64,000 bases of DNA from positions 868,001 through 932,000 of the forward strand of contig JALHQT010000001.1 in NCBI GenBank assembly GCA_022841825.1, read 5' to 3'. Shown here one piece after another: positions 25,732 through 34,289 of the stretch (position 1 is the first letter of the stretch; every line of letters begins with the position of its first letter). Origin of the DNA: Anaerolineae bacterium. GTDB lineage: Bacteria > Chloroflexota > Anaerolineae > Aggregatilineales > Phototrophicaceae. The translations under genes were made by a program, and so were the position numbers. The notes beneath the pieces were generated by a model, which was not told where the DNA came from, ran no database searches, and saw only the letters and a program-made list of their open reading frames with translations.

Positions 25732-26658
25732 TTATTCTCGATCCATCTTCTTCTTGATCGATTCAAACGCGGCATTGATCTCCGCCATCTTGATCGTGTA
25801 TTCCTGGCGTTGATGAGGAGGATGCATGTCTGGGTGATTTTCGCGCGCCTTGCGGCGATAAGCACGCTTGATCTCCTCAAACGACGCGCCCAGGTTCACA
25901 CCAAGCGTGGCATAGTCCTGAATCCCTGTCGAACTTCCGCGCCGCTCCTTTGTGCCCGGATCTTCTCGTGTGAAGTCCTCCCAACTGAATGTGTAGCCTT
26001 CCCCCGGCGTTTCTCCAAAACCTGCCTGAAAATCATCCCAATGATCCCAGTCGGCTCGTGGGGGCGCTTCAGCGCGCTTCTTCTCGCCACGGAACTGAAA
26101 GTTGCGCCAAGAGTACTTCTGCCCCTTCGTCTCATCGTCAACCGAACGCCGCTGCCAGAACGGAAAATCGCCAAAACCCGCTCCCGCGAACACTCCCACG
26201 ATGTATTTGCTGTTCACCTCAATGACATCCGTGCGCAAGTGCGAGATGTTCACCGCTGGACCATACTGAAAATGGCGCGTCTCGGCGCCCCACTTCCAAT
26301 CGATATGGAGTGGTGTAATCGTACAGGCGCGCCGATCACAGGTGTACGTGTAAATGCGCCCTTGCGTAAGCGCGTGGAGAGCCTGCACCCAATAGGCAGC
26401 TTCGGCGTGTGAACCGTGCGAGGGAAGCAAGCGCTGGTCCACAACAAAGAGCGAGTGGATACGCTGGGATGTGTTTCCCTCGTATTTCTCGCGGATTTCC
26501 GGCAGGCGCAGCGCACGGTTAATGATGTACATGACGACCTGCTTGCCGGACTTGAGCTGAACATGCAGATCCCCATCTGGGCTGAATGGATTGAGAACTC
26601 GCGCGCCATCAATTGTGGCGATCTCAGTCCTCAGGTAGTCCAGAACAAACTGCTTCAT
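25732..26658 (-). CDS. J-domain protein with unassigned N-terminal domain
   Basis: A 308-residue protein with a C-terminal J domain (last 65 residues: DYATLGVNLGASFEEIKRAY then ENHPDMHPP with the HPD tripeptide that stimulates DnaK). The first 185 residues form a domain I cannot name. The same domain precedes a J domain in the protein at 39607: shared features include a GDLHVQLKSG-like strand, LPEI, an HSLFVV...LLPSHGSH block, a GRIYTY strand and a VGVFAGAGFGDF-type end. The linker is Trp/Glu-rich. ATG 26658 with GGAG upstream is preferred to GTG 26697. It probably recruits DnaK to a specific client through the N-terminal domain. The exporter gene follows directly. Confidence 0.8.
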   Translation of the reverse strand: MKQFVLDYLRTEIATIDGARVLNPFSPDGDLHVQLKSGKQVVMYIINRALRLPEIREKYEGNTSQRIHSLFVVDQRLLPSHGSHAEAAYWVQALHALTQGRIYTYTCDRRACTITPLHIDWKWGAETRHFQYGPAVNISHLRTDVIEVNSKYIVGVFAGAGFGDFPFWQRRSVDDETKGQKYSWRNFQFRGEKKRAEAPPRADWDHWDDFQAGFGETPGEGYTFSWEDFTREDPGTKERRGSSTGIQDYATLGVNLGASFEEIKRAYRRKARENHPDMHPPHQRQEYTIKMAEINAAFESIKKKMDRE

Positions 26659-26800
26659 GCGACGGCGATATCTCCATCTACGCAAGCGACAATGCACGAC
26701 CGATCATCCCCGATCTTACTGGTAATCGCGTAGAATGAGCGTTTGAATACTGTGCTGTTGAATGCTGCGAAAAAACGCTAAAGTGAAGGGTTACATCGTC

Positions 26801-27220
26801 CTACTTGGGCATCACCACGCCTATCGTCAGCAGGATATTGGCATAAATGCGCTGCTCTCCGGTCGCAAGGACAAGGCAGCAATCACCATCCTTGCACAAA
26901 TCGTAAAACTGGAACCGACCATGCTTCGTCAATTCAATACCTGGCAGCAGCTTCCGAAACTCGGCGAATATTGCCGGTTCGTCGCCGCTGTCCGGGGTCA
27001 TTACGTCGGCAGATTCGACTGGAATGGCGTTGGCAATGCCCTTGAGAACGTCGGTCGCTTTCAGCATTCCCGGCATGAAGTTCAGGTAGACGCGGGCAGC
27101 CGCAGGATTTGCGCGCGTGCTAAAGGGATAGTTGCCGTCCGCGATCAGGATCTTACCTCCATGCCCTGAACCAGCCAAAGCCTTAAGGATTTCGGGATGA
27201 AGCAGTTTTGTCTTAAGCAT
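26801..27220 (-). CDS. RbsD/FucU-family sugar mutarotase
   Basis: A 139-residue protein of the RbsD/FucU family, which interconverts ring or anomeric forms of ribose or fucose before phosphorylation or isomerisation. His20 and Asp28 (GHGGKILIADGNYP) match the conserved catalytic positions, and the C-terminal EQRIYANILLTIGVV matches the family PYANI strand. GAGGTG precedes the ATG by 6 bases. The substrate is not fixed; the closest sugar genes in the window are an importer at 32-36 kb and a ribokinase at 40.5 kb, not adjacent. Confidence 0.85.
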   Translation of the reverse strand: MLKTKLLHPEILKALAGSGHGGKILIADGNYPFSTRANPAAARVYLNFMPGMLKATDVLKGIANAIPVESADVMTPDSGDEPAIFAEFRKLLPGIELTKHGRFQFYDLCKDGDCCLVLATGEQRIYANILLTIGVVMPK

Positions 27221-27375
27221 GATCCACCTCTCGAATCAGGATTCAAAAATGAAAAGGTCTGCGGTGAATGTGCCTCTGGTGAGGTCAAATATGACTATAA
27301 CCCGATCTGGCAGGTTTATCCATTTCAGTGGATCAATCCATTCGTCTTCCGGGATTTTACGGCTTTCACGGAATT

Positions 27376-27408
27376 CTTTACGCAACGGAGTATAGATCTA
27401 TCGTAAAG
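27376..27408 (+). promoter_or_regulatory. Inverted repeat upstream of the Flp pilin gene
   Basis: CTTTACG (27376-27382) and CGTAAAG (27402-27408) are perfect 7-bp arms around a 19-base spacer that itself contains ATAGATCTAT. It lies 48 bases before the pilin start in an otherwise gene-free 235-base gap and could be an operator or leader stem. Confidence 0.35.
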
Positions 27409-27455
27409 TAATTCATGTAGGTTCAGTTCACATCAATCATTTTCAGGAGCTTATC

Positions 27456-27602
27456 ATGTTGTACATGCCCCGCGAAGAAGGTCAAGGTCTGGTTGAATAC
27501 GCGCTCATCCTCGTTCTTGTCGCCGTCGTCGTGATCGTCATCCTGGCGCTCATCGGTCCGGCAGTTGGCAACATCTTCTCGAACATCGTCGTCAACATCT
27601 AA
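27456..27602 (+). CDS. Flp/Fap-type IVb prepilin
   Basis: A 48-residue protein too short for most gene finders. It begins MLYMPREEG and continues QGLVEYALILVLVAVVV, the exact Flp pattern: prepilin peptidase would cut after the Gly of EEG, leaving Glu at +5 and Tyr at +6 of the mature pilin, followed by a hydrophobic assembly helix. The short tail is GPAVGNIFSNIVVNI. AGGAG lies 6 bases before the ATG and a strong hairpin follows. Flp pilins form adhesive fibres assembled by Tad machinery; no tadA, tadB, tadC, tadV or rcp gene is in this window, so the assembly system must be elsewhere. Confidence 0.88.
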   Translation: MLYMPREEGQGLVEYALILVLVAVVVIVILALIGPAVGNIFSNIVVNI

Positions 27603-27631
27603 CCAAGACATCACCTCATCTCCCCTGGCTT

Positions 27632-27662
27632 AGACGAGAGGCGGCAACCCCGCCTCTCGTCT
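27632..27662 (+). terminator. Hairpin terminator after the Flp pilin gene
   Basis: AGACGAGAGGCGG (27632-27644) and its exact reverse complement (27650-27662) form a 13-bp GC-rich stem with loop CAACC, 30 bases after the pilin stop. The T-run is weak (ATTCT). Confidence 0.75.
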
Positions 27663-27741
27663 ATTCTGCATCCTCGCCATATTGCCACAACGACAAGTAT
27701 TGGCTACCATCTGAGTACATTTGCCACTATCGGGCATTCCT

Positions 27742-29379
27742 ATGAAACGATCCCTGACACTTGTCGGAGTGTTCCTGTTGTCGCTGCTTTCCGTGTCTTC
27801 TCCACAAGTCCACGCTTCCACCCTCCAGCCCGCGCCCTCTGGCGAGATGCCGTGGTGGAACGACCGCGTCTTTTATGAGATTTTTGTCCGCAGCTTCTAC
27901 GACAGTGATGGCGACGGCGTCGGCGACTTGCGCGGCATTATCGAGAAACTCGACTATCTGAACGATGGCGACCCCGCCACGACCGACGACCTGGGTATCA
28001 CAGGACTCTGGCTGATGCCCGTTCAGGACGCGACGCGCTATCATGGCTATGATGTCGATGACTACCGCACCATCAACGAGCAGTACGGCACCGCTGCTGA
28101 TTTCCGTGCGCTGATCGAAGCGGCACATGCGCGCGGAATAGCGGTCATCGTCGATCTCGTCCTGAACCACACATCGTATCTGCACCCCTGGTTCCAGGCA
28201 TCTCTGCGAGGTGAATCGCCCTACGCCGATTGGTATGTCTGGCGTGATGAAGACCCTGGCTTCCGCGGACCCGACAATCAGCAGGTCTGGCATCAGTATG
28301 AGGGACGCTATTATTATGGCGTGTTCTGGAGCGGCATGCCCGACCTGAATCTGACCAACCCCGATGTGACCACCGAACTGTATGACATCGCGCGTTACTG
28401 GCTCGAAGACCTAGGGGTTGATGGCTTCCGACTCGATGCGGTCAAGCATTATGTCGAAGACGGTGCCCAGCAGGAAAACACACCGGCGACACTGGAATGG
28501 GCGGCGGCGTTCAATCGCCATGTGCAATCTGTGAGACCTGGCGCGCTCACCATCGGCGAAATCTGGAGCAGCAGCTTCGATGTCGCGCCCTACGTTCCCG
28601 ACTCGGTCGATCTGGCGTTCGAGTTCGACCTGGCGACGGCAATGGTCAGCAGCGTACAGGGTCGCAACCCAGGAGGCGTCCAGTCACTGACCGAACGGGC
28701 AGAGCGGCTCTATCCGGCGGGTCAGTATGCGACCTTCCTGACCAACCATGACCAGAATCGCGTCATGAGCGATCTGCGTGGCGACATCCCGTCCGCTAAA
28801 GTCGCCGCGTCGCTTTTGCTGCTCAGTCCGGGCGTGCCGTTTCTCTATTACGGTGAAGAAATCGGTATGATGGGTACCAAACCGGACGAGCGCATCCGCA
28901 CCCCGATGCAGTGGACGAATCAGCGAACGACGGCGAGCTTTACCATTGCCGATCAGCCCTGGCAGCCTCTCTCAGATGAAGGATTGGATTTCAGCGTTGC
29001 CGCACAAACAAATGATTCGGACTCACTCCTCAGCCACTATCGCGCACTGATACATTTGCGCAGCGAGCATCCAGCGCTGCGGCGCGGAGCATGGGTCGCG
29101 GTGAGCAGCGCAAACAGGCGAGTCTATGCATTTCTTCGCCAGTACGAAAGCGAAACACTTCTCGTCGTCATCAACATGGATCGCCGCCCCACAGACGACT
29201 ACGCGCTGAGCATATCCGACGGTCTACCGATCGGCGTAACTGCCGAAGCGCTCTACGGGCTGCCTCCGCGCACCTCCCTTGCTCAACCCAGTGTAAACGC
29301 GGACGGCAGTATCGCGGCGTATTCACCCCTCCGTGAGCTGCCACCCTATACGACCCTGGTCATACGGCTCAGTCGATGA
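27742..29379 (+). CDS. Secreted GH13 alpha-amylase/alpha-glucosidase
   Basis: A 545-residue exported glycoside hydrolase. The signal peptide is MKRSLTLVGVFLLSLLSVSS with cleavage near HAS. The GH13 barrel follows: FYEIFVRSFYDSDGDGVGDL, DLVLNHTS (region I), GFRLDAVKH with the nucleophile Asp near 231 (region II), TIGEIWS with the acid Glu near 273 (region III) and LTNHDQNR with Asp near 335 (region IV). The GDLRGI and MQWT features resemble oligo-1,6-glucosidase/alpha-glucosidase members that act on malto-oligosaccharides. ATG 27742 is chosen over the TTG at 27721 because it starts the signal peptide. Outside digestion of starch-like glucans fits with GlgB and the MalT-like regulator, but no maltose importer is seen. 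Confidence 0.93.
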   Translation: MKRSLTLVGVFLLSLLSVSSPQVHASTLQPAPSGEMPWWNDRVFYEIFVRSFYDSDGDGVGDLRGIIEKLDYLNDGDPATTDDLGITGLWLMPVQDATRYHGYDVDDYRTINEQYGTAADFRALIEAAHARGIAVIVDLVLNHTSYLHPWFQASLRGESPYADWYVWRDEDPGFRGPDNQQVWHQYEGRYYYGVFWSGMPDLNLTNPDVTTELYDIARYWLEDLGVDGFRLDAVKHYVEDGAQQENTPATLEWAAAFNRHVQSVRPGALTIGEIWSSSFDVAPYVPDSVDLAFEFDLATAMVSSVQGRNPGGVQSLTERAERLYPAGQYATFLTNHDQNRVMSDLRGDIPSAKVAASLLLLSPGVPFLYYGEEIGMMGTKPDERIRTPMQWTNQRTTASFTIADQPWQPLSDEGLDFSVAAQTNDSDSLLSHYRALIHLRSEHPALRRGAWVAVSSANRRVYAFLRQYESETLLVVINMDRRPTDDYALSISDGLPIGVTAEALYGLPPRTSLAQPSVNADGSIAAYSPLRELPPYTTLVIRLSR

Positions 29380-29431
29380 TCGGGCTGCTTGTGCTATGCT
29401 GGTCACACCACGCTATTGATTGGAGACATGA

Positions 29432-30703
29432 ATGCCCAACCGCATACTTTTCGTGACGTTGTTGATACTCGTCACGATCTCCGCGCTCCCGCTCTCTGCC
29501 CAGGACGCAGCCACGGCGACTGCGGCGTGCGAGAATGCCCAACCGTCCACAGAACCAGAGACGCGCGACTTCGCGTCTGCTCCGCCGAGAGTCCTCGTGC
29601 CAGGCACGGATTACCGCGCCATCTTCTGCACGGATGCAGGTGCCATCTACATTGACCTGCTGGAAGACTTCGCGCCACTCACCACCAACAACTTTGTTTT
29701 CCTCGCGCAGGCAGGCTACTACAACGATACGACATTCCATCGCGTCATCCAGGATTTCATGGCGCAGGGCGGCGACCCCACCGCAACAGGGTCAGGTGGA
29801 CCCGGCTACGAATTCGCCGATGAGTTCATGTCATACGTCACGTTCAGCGCGCCTGGGATACTGGCGATGGCGAACGCAGGACCGGGGACAAACGGTAGTC
29901 AGTTTTTCATCACCACCGTCCCTACCCCACATCTGAACTATGGGCATACCATCTTTGGTTATGTGCTGGAAGGGCAGGACAATGTCCTCAACATCCGCCT
30001 GCGCGACCCGGCGACCGATTCACAACCTGGAACTGCGCTGCAAACCGTTCTGATCATCAGCGACCCGGCAGCGATTACCACCACCGCCGAACCGCTCCCT
30101 GCCAGTTCGACGACCCGCGAAGAGATCGCGACTGCTTTTGCGCAGGTCGTGCCCGATCTGCCAGAAGGTCTGGTTGTGGATGAAATCGACAGTGGCACTC
30201 GTACAACCGACGAAGTCATCGCCACCGCGCCAGAAACCGAGCGTGAGGCATACGCCAGTTTCCTCTCCACGTACGAGCATCAGTATCGCGTGGGGCAAGC
30301 GCTGGAAACATCCACCTGCGACCTGGATGCGCTGCCCTTCATGGCGATCAGCGCCTATGTGGATGCCTACCCGGATGAGCAATCTGCAAAGTCCGCGCTC
30401 GAAGACGGCTATCTCGATACGCTCGCCCTGGCACGCGGATTCGCCGTCAGCGAAGCTAGTCCACCGACGCTCACCAACGCACTCTATACGTCAAGCGGAA
30501 GCGTCTGCGAAGTCCCATCGGTACATGCCCTTACCTATGCACGACGCGGGCGTTATCTGGTCACATTTGAGGCGATTGTCCCCCAGGAAAGCCAGTTTAC
30601 GCCGGATCAGTGGCTCTCTGAATTTGTCAGCAGGCAGGTCTATGACAGCCTGCTTGGGGACATCTTCGTCCGCGAGCTGCCCTGGGTGCCCGCACCGCAA
30701 TAA
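29432..30703 (+). CDS. Secreted cyclophilin-type peptidyl-prolyl isomerase
   Basis: A 423-residue exported protein. A signal peptide (residues 1-23, ending PLSAQ) is followed by a spacer and a cyclophilin domain at about 60-215: FAPLTTNNFVFLAQAGYYN, FHRVIQDFMAQGGDPT with the catalytic Arg, PGILAMANAGPGTNGSQFFIT and LNYGHTIFGYV. The C-terminal 200 residues have no recognised domain and contain a DUF-like soluble segment. It should speed proline isomerisation during folding of exported proteins. GGAG is 5-8 bases before the ATG. It follows the amylase gene by 52 bases on the same strand, possibly as one unit helping its folding, which is inference. Confidence 0.9.
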   Translation: MPNRILFVTLLILVTISALPLSAQDAATATAACENAQPSTEPETRDFASAPPRVLVPGTDYRAIFCTDAGAIYIDLLEDFAPLTTNNFVFLAQAGYYNDTTFHRVIQDFMAQGGDPTATGSGGPGYEFADEFMSYVTFSAPGILAMANAGPGTNGSQFFITTVPTPHLNYGHTIFGYVLEGQDNVLNIRLRDPATDSQPGTALQTVLIISDPAAITTTAEPLPASSTTREEIATAFAQVVPDLPEGLVVDEIDSGTRTTDEVIATAPETEREAYASFLSTYEHQYRVGQALETSTCDLDALPFMAISAYVDAYPDEQSAKSALEDGYLDTLALARGFAVSEASPPTLTNALYTSSGSVCEVPSVHALTYARRGRYLVTFEAIVPQESQFTPDQWLSEFVSRQVYDSLLGDIFVRELPWVPAPQ

Positions 30704-30713
30704 GCGCAGCAGT

Positions 30714-30743
30714 GGCGAAGCGCGGCTACAGCAGCGCTTCGCC
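30714..30743. terminator. Hairpin between convergent cyclophilin and flavoprotein genes
   Basis: GGCGAAGCGC (30714-30723) pairs with GCGCTTCGCC (30734-30743) around a 10-base loop, placed between the stop at 30703 and the convergent stop at 30749. It can serve both genes. No T-run is seen. Confidence 0.6.
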
Positions 30744-30748
30744 CACCC

Positions 30749-31975
30749 TTACACACTCACGCCCACCACATACCCACTCGACCATGCCCACTGGAAGTTG
30801 TAGCCACCAATTCGTCCATCGACATCGCAGATTTCACCGCACAGATGCAATCCAGGGCAGACACGGCTCTCCATAGTCTCTAGGCGCAGCTCGCTCAACG
30901 GCACGCCGCCCGCGGTCACCTCGGCGTATGTGTAGCCCCGGTCGCCTGCAATCGGGACGTTCAGCGCGGTTACTGTTTCCACAAGTGAGCGCCGCTGCTC
31001 GCGCGTCAACGTACCGAACACTTCGCCCGCCACAGTACCTGCCACGTCCAGGAGCGAACGCGCCAAGCGTTCTGGCAACCGCTCATGGAGAAATCTGTAG
31101 ATTCCTTCTTTGGGGTGCGTCAGGACATAGTCCTCGAATGCCGCTGAACTCAGGTCAGGCAGCCAGTTCGCCGTCAGATAGGACGACGGATCATCGAGCA
31201 CGGCGTCGGTGTAATAGCGGCTGATGTCGAGCGCAACAGGACCCGAAAGCCCGAAATGGGTACACAGCAGCGATCCTGTCATGCGCATCACCGGCTTGCC
31301 AGTGCCCGAATGAACAGTCAGCATCGCCTCCGTGCTAATGCCGCTCAAGCCGCGCAGGAAGTGCCCGTCCGGCAGGATGAGCGGCACAAGCGCAGGAAAG
31401 ACGCGCGGCGTGATCGTATGCCCAAGCGCCTGCACGAGCGCGTAGCCATGTCCATCACTGCCGCTCTTGGGGAGCGATTTGCCACCCGTCGCCAGCACAA
31501 CTTTGCGCGCCCGGAATTCTCCCCTCGCCCCACGCAGAACAAACCCCTCGTCGCCCCGCTCAATCGTCTCGACACGACGAGGGTATTCCAACCGCACACC
31601 CGCCGCTTTTGCCGCGCCAATCAGCGCATCCAACACGGTGCGCGCGCTGTCCGTCGTCGGAAACAACTTACCCGTCTCTTCCCGCTTGAGCTCGACCCCC
31701 ATCTCGCGGAACCAGGCGACGGTTTGTGCAACATCGAAGCGGCGCAGCACCTTTCGTATGGCATTGCGTGATGACCCCGCGTAAGCCGTTTCATCGACGA
31801 CATCGTGCGTCACATTGCAGCGTCCGCCGCCCGCCACCAGGATCTTCGCGCCCAACTTTGCCGCCCCATCCAGCAGGACGATCCGGCGACTGGGTTGTGC
31901 GCGCGCAGCAAAGATCGCGCCGGTCAAGCCCGCCGCCCCCGCACCGACGATGGCGATGTCAAAAAGAGAACTCAT
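30749..31975 (-). CDS. HI0933/YhiN-family flavoprotein
   Basis: A 408-residue FAD protein of the HI0933 (YhiN) family. Signature stretches are DIAIVGAGAAGLTGAIFAA (dinucleotide fold), LGAKILVAGGGRCNVTH, LATGGKSLPKSGSDGHGYALVQALGH and the C-terminal AEVTAGGVPLSELRLETMESR with GLHLCGEICDVDGRIGGYN. These residues are strongly conserved in the family, but the physiological reaction remains uncertain. The start ATG has only a weak ribosome-binding site. A terminator for the sugar importer operon lies just before its start codon. Confidence 0.9.
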   Translation of the reverse strand: MSSLFDIAIVGAGAAGLTGAIFAARAQPSRRIVLLDGAAKLGAKILVAGGGRCNVTHDVVDETAYAGSSRNAIRKVLRRFDVAQTVAWFREMGVELKREETGKLFPTTDSARTVLDALIGAAKAAGVRLEYPRRVETIERGDEGFVLRGARGEFRARKVVLATGGKSLPKSGSDGHGYALVQALGHTITPRVFPALVPLILPDGHFLRGLSGISTEAMLTVHSGTGKPVMRMTGSLLCTHFGLSGPVALDISRYYTDAVLDDPSSYLTANWLPDLSSAAFEDYVLTHPKEGIYRFLHERLPERLARSLLDVAGTVAGEVFGTLTREQRRSLVETVTALNVPIAGDRGYTYAEVTAGGVPLSELRLETMESRVCPGLHLCGEICDVDGRIGGYNFQWAWSSGYVVGVSV

Positions 31976-31983
31976 AGAAGCAA

Positions 31984-32007
31984 GGGGCAGCGCAGACTGG
32001 CTGCCCC
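31984..32007 (-). terminator. Terminator of the sugar importer operon
   Basis: GGGGCAGC (31984-31991) and GCTGCCCC (32000-32007) form a perfect 8-bp GC stem with an 8-base loop, 7 bases after the permease stop codon at 32015. On the minus strand TTGCTTCT follows, a weak U-rich tract. Confidence 0.65.
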
Positions 32008-32014
32008 ATCTGGT

Positions 32015-33310
32015 TCAGCGTCTGCCGCTCGCCTGCTGTTGGCGGCGAGACAACGCATCAATGACGACCGCAGCCAGCAACACCAAACCCGTGACGACGA
32101 ACTTGATACCGGAGCTGACGTTGAGGAGACCCATTCCGTTTTCGACACTGGCGACGACCAGCGCACCAAGGACCGCGCTCACGACCTTACCGCGCCCGCC
32201 AAACAATGACGTGCCACCGATGACCGCCGCTGCGATGACATAGAGCAGCAGGTTGCCGCCACCAGCATCCGTCGCAACTGACTTGAGGCGTGATGCCAGG
32301 ATGATGCCGCCGATCCCCGCCATGAAACCCATCAACATATACACCAAGATGCGAATGCGCTCGACACGAATACCCGCGCGGCGCGCCGCTTCCTTATTGC
32401 CACCCACAGCGTAGACGTAACGCCCAAAGCGCGTGTTTTCCGCGACATAGGTCAACACGAGCAGCAGCCCGAGCATGATCACCGCAATCGTCGGCATCCC
32501 CGCCTGGGGGGGTGCCGCCTCAGTCAGGGCGCGATTCGCATTGAACAGAATCGCGACGCCCGCGCCCGCGAGCGCCATCAAAACAGTCTGCGCAATAATG
32601 ATCGACGCAGGTTTGGCACGCAGCCCTGCCTTCCGCCGTGACGCCGCCTTCATGAACTCCAACGCGGTGATGAGCGCGACGAACAAAAGGATGATGATCC
32701 ATGTCCAGAACGGCGTCTGTACATCACTGGCGAGATTACGGACGAACTGGTTCTGGATATTCACAGTACCGCCGTCGCCCACAATCATCAACACCACGCC
32801 GTTCCACGCCAGCAACCCCGCCAACGTGACAATGAACGATGGGAGCTGAAAGGTCGTAATCAAAAAGCCGTGCAGGAAACCGATAGCGGTGGTCGCAAGC
32901 AGCGCAACCGGAATGACACTCCACTCGTTCATCCATGCCATCGCAGGGTTGGTCAGCGAGTCGCGCAGCAGGATTGCGGTTGTCACGCCACCGATCGCGC
33001 TGACATAGCCTGCCGAAAGGTCAATCTCGCCCAGGAGCAGGATGAAAACCATGCCATAGGCGATGGTTGCAATGCCAGCCATCTGGATGACGATGTTGAC
33101 CAGATTGCGTGGCGTCAGGAAGTTCTGGTTCAGGCTCTGAAAGATCAAGCCAATGATGATCAAGCCTAGGATAATCGGGAGCGTCCCGATTTCGCCGGAG
33201 CGCACGCGGCGCAGCGCATCACTCACGAACTCGGTAGGCGATTGCGCCGATTGACTGGCAAGCAGCGCGCTCTGTACAGGCGCATCTGGTGTATTGACGT
33301 TTTCGCTCAT
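32015..33310 (-). CDS. Sugar ABC transporter permease (RbsC/XylH family)
   Basis: A 431-residue permease of the CUT2 family, which imports monosaccharides such as ribose, xylose or fructose. About ten membrane helices are visible. Family motifs are LVNIVIQMAGIATIAYGMVFILLLGEIDLSAGY, the ALLATTAIGFLHGFLIT loop, FGRYVYAVGGNKEAARRAGI and GGTSLFGGRGKV. The N-terminal 45 residues are an extra polar extension. It overlaps the ATPase gene by 4 bases (ATGA). One polypeptide probably forms a homodimeric channel, as in RbsC. The exact sugar cannot be read from the sequence. Confidence 0.93.
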   Translation of the reverse strand: MSENVNTPDAPVQSALLASQSAQSPTEFVSDALRRVRSGEIGTLPIILGLIIIGLIFQSLNQNFLTPRNLVNIVIQMAGIATIAYGMVFILLLGEIDLSAGYVSAIGGVTTAILLRDSLTNPAMAWMNEWSVIPVALLATTAIGFLHGFLITTFQLPSFIVTLAGLLAWNGVVLMIVGDGGTVNIQNQFVRNLASDVQTPFWTWIIILLFVALITALEFMKAASRRKAGLRAKPASIIIAQTVLMALAGAGVAILFNANRALTEAAPPQAGMPTIAVIMLGLLLVLTYVAENTRFGRYVYAVGGNKEAARRAGIRVERIRILVYMLMGFMAGIGGIILASRLKSVATDAGGGNLLLYVIAAAVIGGTSLFGGRGKVVSAVLGALVVASVENGMGLLNVSSGIKFVVTGLVLLAAVVIDALSRRQQQASGRR

Positions 33311-34143
33311 TGTGACATCCCCGGTACGGTGCCAAGCTGCCCTGCCGTTATGGCGTGAACAACTTCTTTTTGGTCGGTCTCTTCACGCTTAAAGGTCTTG
33401 ACCTTGTGCCCAAGTCTAAGCACACAGATGCGGTCAGCAACTTCAAAAATGTCATGCAGGTTGTGTGAAATAACCACCACGCCAAGATTTCTATCCGCGA
33501 GGCGACGCACAAGATTGAGCACCTGTCGCGTCTGCGCCACACCTAACGCCGCCGTCGGCTCGTCGAGAATGACGACCTTGCTGTTCCAGAGTACGGCTTT
33601 TGCAATTGCCACCGACTGACGCTGACCGCCCGATAGCGCCGCAACTGGCAGCCGCACAGAGCGCAGCGTCGTCACGGCAAGCTCGTTGAGCGTAGAAACC
33701 GCGCGCTTTTCCATTTCGATCTCAGTGATCGGAAGCAAATTGCGCAGATACTTCTTAAAACCACCGATCTGATGGTCCGCTCCAGTCGTAGGCGGGATGC
33801 CAGAATTCCATTCGCGCCCCAGGAACATGTTCGCCACCACGTCCAGATTGTCGGCAAGCGCCAAATCCTGATAGACAACCTCAATACCCAGTGAGGCGGC
33901 TTCACGAGGGCTGTGAATGGTGACATGGCGACCTTCAAACATGACCTCGCCTTCATCAAATCCGTAGATACCGGCGATGCCCTTGATCAGGGTCGATTTG
34001 CCCGCGCCATTGTCGCCGACCAGAGCGATGACCTCCCCCGGAAAGACATCAAAATCTACTCTCGTGAGCGCCTGAACCGCTCCAAAACTCTTGGAAACGC
34101 TTCGGGTTTCCAGAAGCGGTGTGCCGCCGTATTTGTCCACCAA
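33307..34143 (-). CDS. Sugar ABC transporter ATP-binding protein, single NBD
   Basis: A 278-residue ATPase. Walker [15 protein letters not shown], signature LSGGQRQSVAIAKAV, Walker B VVILDEPTAALG and switch VVISHN are intact. CUT2 systems usually have a tandem two-NBD ATPase of about 500 residues (RbsA, XylG); this one has a single NBD, as in the FrcA type, so it should act as a homodimer. It is coupled to the permease by a 4-bp overlap. The start is TTG 34143 or GTG 34140 after GAGGG; no ATG fits. Two hairpins separate it from the binding-protein gene. Confidence 0.92.
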   Translation of the reverse strand: MVDKYGGTPLLETRSVSKSFGAVQALTRVDFDVFPGEVIALVGDNGAGKSTLIKGIAGIYGFDEGEVMFEGRHVTIHSPREAASLGIEVVYQDLALADNLDVVANMFLGREWNSGIPPTTGADHQIGGFKKYLRNLLPITEIEMEKRAVSTLNELAVTTLRSVRLPVAALSGGQRQSVAIAKAVLWNSKVVILDEPTAALGVAQTRQVLNLVRRLADRNLGVVVISHNLHDIFEVADRICVLRLGHKVKTFKREETDQKEVVHAITAGQLGTVPGMSQ

Positions 34144-34197
34144 GACTGTACCCTCACTGACTCCAGAATCAATCGATTTTCGTATTTTGATAGCGTA

Positions 34198-34265
34198 GGG
34201 GCGACCCAGTGGATCGCCCCAGTGTTTCAGGTTATCCCAAGTCCTTGCCCGACAGGTCGGGCAAG
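34198..34265 (-). terminator. Two hairpins between binding-protein and ATPase genes
   Basis: CTTGCCCGA/TCGGGCAAG (34244-34252 and 34257-34265) is a 9-bp stem with a 4-base loop. GGGGCGA/TCGCCCC (34198-34204 and 34214-34220) is a second, 7-bp stem. Both lie after the stop at 34290 and before the ATPase start. No T-run follows, so partial termination or protection of the binding-protein mRNA is likely, giving excess receptor over transporter. Confidence 0.6.
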
Positions 34266-34289
34266 AAGCTCAGAAGATTGGCTCGAAGT

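Noticed and set aside
27197-27406. A 69-codon plus-strand frame upstream of the Flp pilin
   Set aside because: It starts inside the mutarotase gene on the opposite strand, lacks a ribosome-binding site and has no recognisable family, although CxxC is present.
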